A stretch of DNA of 64,000 nt, taken from assembly GCA_902478785.1 (NCBI GenBank), contig CABSMJ010000011.1:14902-78901 (forward strand). The letters run 5' to 3'. This DNA comes from an uncultured Oscillospiraceae bacterium. Its GTDB lineage: Bacteria; Bacillota; Clostridia; Oscillospirales; Oscillospiraceae. The translations under genes were made by a program, and so were the position numbers. Below the pieces are notes generated by a model. The model was not told where the DNA came from, ran no database searches, and saw nothing but the letters and a program-made list of their open reading frames with translations. Shown in pieces: positions 59,785 to 64,000 of the stretch. Each line of letters opens with the position of its first letter. Position 1 is the first letter of the stretch.

Positions 59785-60133
59785 TTGTCAAAATTGGGGC
59801 AGCACCGTTTTCGTCGAACAGCAGCCGATCCCGGATGCACAGGAGCTTTACCTTGTGCCGGGTGAGCAGGTCAATGTAGTTTTGGGTCATCCCCCACTCC
59901 CGGCCTATCCGGGTCAGGTTATGGACTAACACCACATCCACTTTGCCAGCGACAACGGCCTCGGTCACTTTCTGGAGCGCCGGGCGGTCTAATGTGAGCC
60001 CGCTGCCGTATTCATCCGCAGCGCCGATGATGGTATATCCCGCCTGCTTTGCGTAGAGCTGGAGCAGAAACCGCTGGTGTTCCAATGCGAAAGAATCCTC
60101 ACGGGCGACACGGCAATAGAGAAATGCTCTCAT
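59759..60133 (-). CDS. Small serine-recombinase-like protein with no catalytic Ser
   Basis: A 124-residue protein consisting only of a resolvase N-terminal domain (YCRVAREDSFALEHQ, EYGSGLTLDRPAL, VDVVLVHNLTRIGREW). At the position of the nucleophilic Ser, after the conserved Y-x-R-x motif, it has Ala, and no DNA-binding domain follows, so it cannot recombine DNA by itself. It starts at the ATG 60133 after AAGGTGG, 15 bases after the stop of the large recombinase. It may be an accessory or relic protein of the mobile element. Confidence 0.75.
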   Translation of the reverse strand: MRAFLYCRVAREDSFALEHQRFLLQLYAKQAGYTIIGAADEYGSGLTLDRPALQKVTEAVVAGKVDVVLVHNLTRIGREWGMTQNYIDLLTRHKVKLLCIRDRLLFDENGAAPILTIKNAECPL

Positions 60134-60147
60134 ATCCCACACCACCT

Positions 60148-61848
60148 TTACACCGCCGGGGCGTAGCTGACTGCTACGCCCTTTCTCGTTTCCATGATAA
60201 TGTCGGCCTCCGGTATCTTCCGGCGGTCCGGCACATCAAAGGCACCGATGCAGTTGTAATGGATCACGACGCGCTGGGTGGTAACGCCGTCCTGCTTTTC
60301 CGCTTGATATACGTCGATGTGGTCAATGAGTTCCCCCACCATGCGCTTGGTGATCTTGGCGGCGTTGGTATAGCGCCGGACGGTGGTGAGGAAATCGTCA
60401 ATGTCCATGCGCTTGCCCTCGGATTGTTTCAGCTCCAGACGCAGCGCCTTAATCCGATTGCCGTTTTCACCCTGCTCCTGCTCATACCGCTTTGCCATTT
60501 TTGCAAACCGGGCATCGTCGATTTTACCGGCAACATTATCCTCGTAAAGCCGCTCAAAGAGCATATCCAGTTCCTTGTCACGGGCCAACAGCCCATCCAA
60601 CTCCCGCTGTTTCCGCACCCTCACATTTTCTGCAACCTTGGCTGAGCGGCCCATAATGGCCTTGATGAAATCGTCCTCATACTCACTGGAAAAGGCGGCG
60701 AGGCGGTTGACCTCATACAGCACCACCCGCTCCAGGAAGTCCAGACGGATATAATGGGTGGACGAGCATTTGCGGAGCCCGGAGTTGTGGTTCTGACAAC
60801 TGAAAAACTTGATGTCGTGGTTGCCCTGGTTGAAGTGGAAATTGAGGTTTCCGCCGCATTCCGGGCATTTCAGATAGCCGGAGAACACACTGGGCTCCTG
60901 GGTGACCTGGGGCCGCTTGCGGCGGGTGCCTTTGGTGAGAGCCTGTACCTTTTCCCAGGTAGCACGGTCAATGATGGGCTCGTGGACATTGAGGAAGATG
61001 GCCCGGTTTTCCTCCGGGTTTTCAATGCGCCGTTTGATCTTATAGGATTTGGAGTAACTTTTGAAGTTAATAACATCGCCGCAGTATTCCTGCAAGGTGA
61101 GGATTTTCTTGACGGTGGTGTGGCCCCATTTGGTGGACTCCACGGTACTTTTGCTGCCGGAACGGTTGACACCCCGACTCCGCCAGTAATAGGTGGGATT
61201 GACGATCCCATCCGCACCGAGGGCGGCGGCGATTTCCGCCAGTCCGCTGCCCTCCAGCGTCATTTGATAGATGCGCTGCACCACGGCGGCGGCCTCCGGA
61301 TCAATCACCCAAAAGCGAGGATCGTCCGGGTTTTTAATGTAGCCATAGGGCGGCGGGGAGAGCGGAATCCCGGCGTTGCCCTTCATCTTATTGACGATCC
61401 GGCGTTTCTTGGAAATGTCCTTGGCGTAGTATTCGTTCATAATGTTTTTGAACGGGGTGAAATCGTCCTCGCCCTCGTCGCTGTCCACGCCGTCGGACAC
61501 AGCCACCAGCCGCACATCATGGAGTGGGAAAAATTCCTCGGTGAGTTTGCCCACCTCAATGTAGTTCCGGCCCAGCCGGGAGAGGTCTTTCACGAACACC
61601 GCCGAAATGTACCCGGCCTCGATTGCGGCGATCATCTTCTGAAAGCCGGGGCGCTTCATGGTAGTGCCGGTGATACCGTCATCCACGAAAAAGATGGTGT
61701 CCGTGTAGCCCTTGTCTTTCGCGGCCTTTTGGAGAATTTTCTTTTGGTTCTGGATGCTGTTGGACTCGCTGTCCATATTATCATCACGGCTCAGCCGACA
61801 ATAGAGAGCGGCTGTTCCGGTAGAGAATTTCTTGCTTGACTGTTTCAA
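60148..61848 (-). CDS. Large serine recombinase, TndX/TnpX family
   Basis: A 566-residue site-specific recombinase from TTG at 61848, which is 5 bases after AAGGAGG; the frame can be extended 9 codons upstream. The catalytic domain has ALYCRLSRDD with the nucleophilic Ser, VDDGITGTTMKRPGF and VKDLSRLGRNYIE; a recombinase domain (GYIKNPDDPR), a zinc ribbon (CPECGGNL to CSSTHYIR) and a coiled-coil-rich C terminus follow. It excises and inserts Tn4451-like elements as a circle, usually at GA dinucleotides. Its size is a little below TndX (about 707 for the long type), matching the shorter clostridial class. Confidence 0.93.
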   Translation of the reverse strand: MKQSSKKFSTGTAALYCRLSRDDNMDSESNSIQNQKKILQKAAKDKGYTDTIFFVDDGITGTTMKRPGFQKMIAAIEAGYISAVFVKDLSRLGRNYIEVGKLTEEFFPLHDVRLVAVSDGVDSDEGEDDFTPFKNIMNEYYAKDISKKRRIVNKMKGNAGIPLSPPPYGYIKNPDDPRFWVIDPEAAAVVQRIYQMTLEGSGLAEIAAALGADGIVNPTYYWRSRGVNRSGSKSTVESTKWGHTTVKKILTLQEYCGDVINFKSYSKSYKIKRRIENPEENRAIFLNVHEPIIDRATWEKVQALTKGTRRKRPQVTQEPSVFSGYLKCPECGGNLNFHFNQGNHDIKFFSCQNHNSGLRKCSSTHYIRLDFLERVVLYEVNRLAAFSSEYEDDFIKAIMGRSAKVAENVRVRKQRELDGLLARDKELDMLFERLYEDNVAGKIDDARFAKMAKRYEQEQGENGNRIKALRLELKQSEGKRMDIDDFLTTVRRYTNAAKITKRMVGELIDHIDVYQAEKQDGVTTQRVVIHYNCIGAFDVPDRRKIPEADIIMETRKGVAVSYAPAV

Positions 61849-61939
61849 AATGTCCTCCTTTCTGCCGTCAAACAAGAGGTTTTATCCTATAAATATTATA
61901 CCTCTGCTCACGGACAGTGTTAAGGATGTCGCCGGACGG

Positions 61940-62083
61940 TCAGCGTGGCTCAATATCAGCCAGCATCAGTTTCAGCAGAATATCCCGGAGCGGTTCGCCC
62001 TTCTCCTTATAAACGGGGGTCACGATAAAGACACGGTTTTCAATCTGGTAAGTGTATTCCTCTCTGGTGGTTTCAGCGGCCAT
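61940..62083 (-). CDS. TnpW-family small protein
   Basis: A 47-residue protein (TTREEYTYQIENRVFIVTPV then YKEKGEPLRDILLKLM). This is the pattern of the transposon-encoded TnpW family of Tn4451. GGGAGG precedes the ATG. It is too short to appear in most gene calls. Its role in the element is unknown. Confidence 0.85.
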   Translation of the reverse strand: MAAETTREEYTYQIENRVFIVTPVYKEKGEPLRDILLKLMLADIEPR

Positions 62084-62215
62084 TTCGTCCTCCCTTCACG
62101 GAATAAAAACAACGCACTCTGCCTCCCCGTTGTCCAGTGGGGAAACGCAGAAAAGCGGCACCGCCAGGGTGCCGCCCTTCCGCCTTGCTCCACTATGGGA
62201 CAAGTTGTCTCGCAG

Positions 62216-62416
62216 TTAGTAGGGGCTGTTCTCGAAGTGCTGCTGGGCCTCCTCCAGCCCGCAAAAGTCAAAAACCTCATGGAGTTCTGCCACCACACGC
62301 CGGATGTCACCGGGGGCAAAGCCACAGTGTTCCATCGCATAGATGACATAGCCACGGCAGGCGTTGTTGCTCCACGGCTGTGAGAGCAGGGCCGCCAGTT
62401 CAGGGTTGCAGTTCAT
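62216..62416 (-). CDS. Hypothetical protein of the mobile element (66 residues)
   Basis: A helical, acidic small protein (MNCNPELAALLSQPWSNNAC, GYVIYAMEHCGFAPGDIRRVV). AAGGAGG precedes the ATG. Similar small ORFs are common beside TnpW in Tn4451-like elements, but I cannot name the family. Confidence 0.7.
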   Translation of the reverse strand: MNCNPELAALLSQPWSNNACRGYVIYAMEHCGFAPGDIRRVVAELHEVFDFCGLEEAQQHFENSPY

Positions 62417-62713
62417 TGGTCTGCCTCCTTCCTAAAGTATTGGGGACGCCGCGCTCATTTCCTTGGCCCGTCATAAGACAGCAATTCTCGGCGCGGCGTC
62501 CCCGCACAGCAGAGTCGGCGGCCCGGAGGGGCAGGCGGCCAGACCTGCCCGGCGGATCGTGGCCGTGGAATGGCCTGTCCCACTTGCGGCGCTGATGCAA
62601 AGCATCCGCCGCTGGGCTCCCCACATACTCAGAGCCGCCGCTGTTCTGCTGTGGAGAGGTTAAAAACTACCTCTCATATACCACCAGAAAACAGGGCCAA
62701 ACGGACGGTCAAA
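62417..62713. other. Non-coding stretch in the mobile element
   Basis: GC-rich with several partial inverted repeats. Open frames on both strands have no ribosome sites or family resemblance and I do not call them. Confidence 0.4.
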
Positions 62714-63136
62714 TCAGAAATTTTTTCTCAGATATTTTTTCATACTCTCCAGGCCGCAGTAAACGGAATCCCGGACAGCACTCTTACTCACGCCTTCCTC
62801 CCGGGCAATCCGCCGGAAACTCTTGCCGAGGATCAGGTGGGCGTCTACCCGGCGGCCCTGGATCTCCGGCAAGGAGTTAAGGGCGTTCCAGAGCCGGACG
62901 AACAGTTCCACTCGGTCCAGCAGTTCCTGGGGCGTCGGCTCATGCAGGCAGGCTGTGTATTCAATCCCATCGTCGCAGTCCAAAGAATAGAACGCCTTGT
63001 TGTAGCGCACCCGCTCGGCATGGGCCGCCTCACGCCGCCTGCTGGTGTGGAGTTCCTCGGCCACTTCCTCGGAAACCTCTATGTATTCGTCGTGGGTGTA
63101 CCACGGATAAAAGTCTTTCAGATTGATGGTTGTCAC
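62714..63136 (-). CDS. Sigma-70-like factor of the mobile element
   Basis: A 140-residue protein whose C-terminal half has a sigma region 4-type helix-turn-helix (KSFRRIAREEGVSKSAVRDSV). The N-terminal half has YTHDEYIEVSEEVAEEL, typical of small sigma-like proteins of Tn916/Tn4451-type elements. The start is GTG at 63136, 8 bases after GGAGG. It probably drives element genes. Confidence 0.8.
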   Translation of the reverse strand: MTTINLKDFYPWYTHDEYIEVSEEVAEELHTSRRREAAHAERVRYNKAFYSLDCDDGIEYTACLHEPTPQELLDRVELFVRLWNALNSLPEIQGRRVDAHLILGKSFRRIAREEGVSKSAVRDSVYCGLESMKKYLRKNF

Positions 63137-63626
63137 TTATAATTCCTCCGTTCAGATAGTTGGGGGTGAATGGCAATCTGAACGGAGCCCCGGCGGGGAC
63201 CGGCAGCGGGGGTGCTCCCGCCGGCCCCTGGGACAAAGTGTCCCAAGGGTAGGGATACAAAAAGCGCCTGCATGACACAAGGCCACGCAAGCGCATGAAA
63301 TGACAAATTCATTTATGTACTGCCAAATTTCGCGTCCACCGCCGGAGTAGTCCTGTCGGGTGAACGGACTTTTTTTGACAGGTTAGGGGGATGAAAAATA
63401 AAAAAAGGACACAGCGATACCTCCCGGACACCGCCGTATCCTTAAAAAAGGGCGACTTTAACACACCCCCCGTATTCTCATTTTTCAAAATGAAAACGGC
63501 GGCCTTGATTTCTCAAAACCGCCGCTGGTAATGTAGAATAAGCGCACTAAATCGACCTGCCCGGCAACGGTTTTTTTCTTTCCCCGTCGGGCGGGGCAGG
63601 CTGTTATCGTTTGTTATAAAGCAAAA
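63137..63626. other. Intergenic region of the mobile element with hairpins
   Basis: No gene supported. It holds a perfect palindrome TGGGACA-AAG-TGTCCCA (63229-63245), CCGGCGGG/CCCGCCGG arms around it, and further stems near 63,495-63,525 (ACGGCGG with CCGCCG). Some may be terminators or regulatory stems. Confidence 0.45.
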
Positions 63627-63672
63627 CAGAGCCGATAACCTTCGAGGTTTTACCTCAGTGTTATCGGCTCTG
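63627..63672 (-). terminator. Terminator of the KTR protein gene
   Basis: CAGAGCCGATAAC and GTTATCGGCTCTG form a 13-bp stem around an inner GAGGT/ACCTC hairpin; on the minus strand TTTTGCTTT follows. The KTR stop codon lies in the stem. Confidence 0.8.
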
Positions 63673-63849
63673 CGTCTTAGCGTCTGGCTCTTTAATAACT
63701 GAAATATTTTGTTGTCGTACACTGATTAGCGTTTCTTGTTTACATTTTGGACAATACAGCGGAAACCGTTCAAGCACCGTGTCGTATCGAATACGCAGTC
63801 GTGTTTTACTGCCGCACACGGGACACATAATCCATTGAGTTTCACCCAT
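63661..63849 (-). CDS. Cysteine-rich KTR domain protein
   Basis: A 62-residue zinc-binding protein: CPVCGSKTRLRIRYDT and YCPKCKQETLISV give two CxxC pairs. These proteins are often carried by conjugative elements beside resistance genes. Function unknown. Confidence 0.85.
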   Translation of the reverse strand: MGETQWIMCPVCGSKTRLRIRYDTVLERFPLYCPKCKQETLISVRQQNISVIKEPDAKTQSR

Positions 63850-63858
63850 GCCAAACCC

Positions 63859-64000
63859 TCAAAACAAATCAATACTTGAAAAGATTTTCTTGGATACAAA
63901 CATAGAGAAAAGCCAAAGTGCGCCCCCGATCACCCAGAGCAAAACATACATTACACCGGGAACGGCAGAGAACGATTGGGTAACTGTTGCCGGTACTACG
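63859..64000 (-). CDS. C-terminal end of a membrane protein (partial)
   Basis: The last 46 residues of a minus-strand gene that continues off the window. It contains one strong hydrophobic helix (GVMYVLLWVIGGALWLFSMF) and ends KKIFSSIDLF. With the KTR protein next to it, an efflux or conjugation gene is likely, but a short tail cannot prove either. Confidence 0.5.
   Translation of the reverse strand, partial: VVPATVTQSFSAVPGVMYVLLWVIGGALWLFSMFVSKKIFSSIDLF

Larger units (their letters stand above)
59759..64000. mobile_element. Left end of a Tn4451/TndX-family integrated element, continuing beyond the window
   Basis: Just after the tRNA-Pro terminator, all genes are on the minus strand and are of mobile type: a large serine recombinase of the TndX/TnpX kind, a TnpW protein, small unknown proteins, a sigma-like factor and a Cys-rich KTR protein. 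The exact attachment site is not visible, and the other end is outside the window. The left boundary is placed at the end of the small recombinase gene and is approximate. Confidence 0.8.

Noticed and set aside
62400..62663. Open frames in the 62,417-62,713 gap of the mobile element
   Set aside because: Arg/Pro/Gly-rich composition of shadows and no ribosome site.
63859..64000. Calling the partial membrane gene a tetracycline efflux pump
   Set aside because: Only 46 residues are visible; the KTR neighbour is suggestive but not proof.

Overview
The window is GC-rich DNA (about 60 percent G+C by eye) from a Gram-positive anaerobe. A Clostridia, Oscillospiraceae-like gut bacterium (Flavonifractor, Lawsonibacter or Dysosmobacter type) is my inference. 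Supporting signs are a methionine T-box leader, NfnAB-type electron bifurcation, lipoprotein-anchored binding proteins, two FeoA/FeoB iron systems with clostridial Cys-rich partners, DUF3793 and DUF5662 proteins and a Tn4451-family element at the right end.

Bases 1-24,053 form one large catabolic locus. On the left, a minus-strand operon holds a zinc alcohol dehydrogenase, a D-2-hydroxyacid dehydrogenase, a 2-keto-3-deoxygalactonate-type kinase and a KDPG-type aldolase; it diverges from a KduD-like dehydrogenase and is followed by a DeoR repressor. In the middle, a plus-strand run encodes an unusual long transaldolase homologue, a complete 2-oxoacid (or acetoin) dehydrogenase complex (double-lipoyl E2, E3, fused E1 alpha-beta), a CoA-acylating aldehyde dehydrogenase, a LarA-family racemase and malic enzyme. 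On the right, minus-strand units hold a VOC protein, a second zinc dehydrogenase with a second transaldolase homologue, and a DctPQM TRAP transporter with an SDR dehydrogenase. The likely logic is TRAP uptake of a sugar acid or related polyol, oxidation by SDR/ADH enzymes, aldol cleavage by the aldolase and transaldolases, and conversion of the C2/C3 products to acyl-CoA and pyruvate. The true substrate cannot be read from the sequence.

Bases 24,700-43,700 are mostly housekeeping: NfnAB with a Rex-like site, a Crp/Fnr regulator, a CBS protein, TsaD, RimI and DNA polymerase I, an RluA-type pseudouridine synthase, an AbrB-like regulator with a methionine gamma-lyase-family protein, an EamA transporter, a DUF368 transporter, and the methionine importer MetNIQ behind a Met T-box.

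Bases 43,800-59,500 hold two ferrous-iron uptake operons, a DtxR-family regulator, and a repeated GTTAG-N6-CTAAC motif placed in front of the iron genes, which looks like a local metal regulon. Between them lie a small XRE/membrane-protein module with clear operators, CorA, a radical SAM protein, an Rrf2 regulator and a KdpDE-like two-component pair. A tRNA-Pro(GGG) at 59,652 is followed by an integrated Tn4451/TndX-like element (large serine recombinase, a probably inactive small recombinase, TnpW, a sigma-like factor, a KTR protein) that runs off the window.
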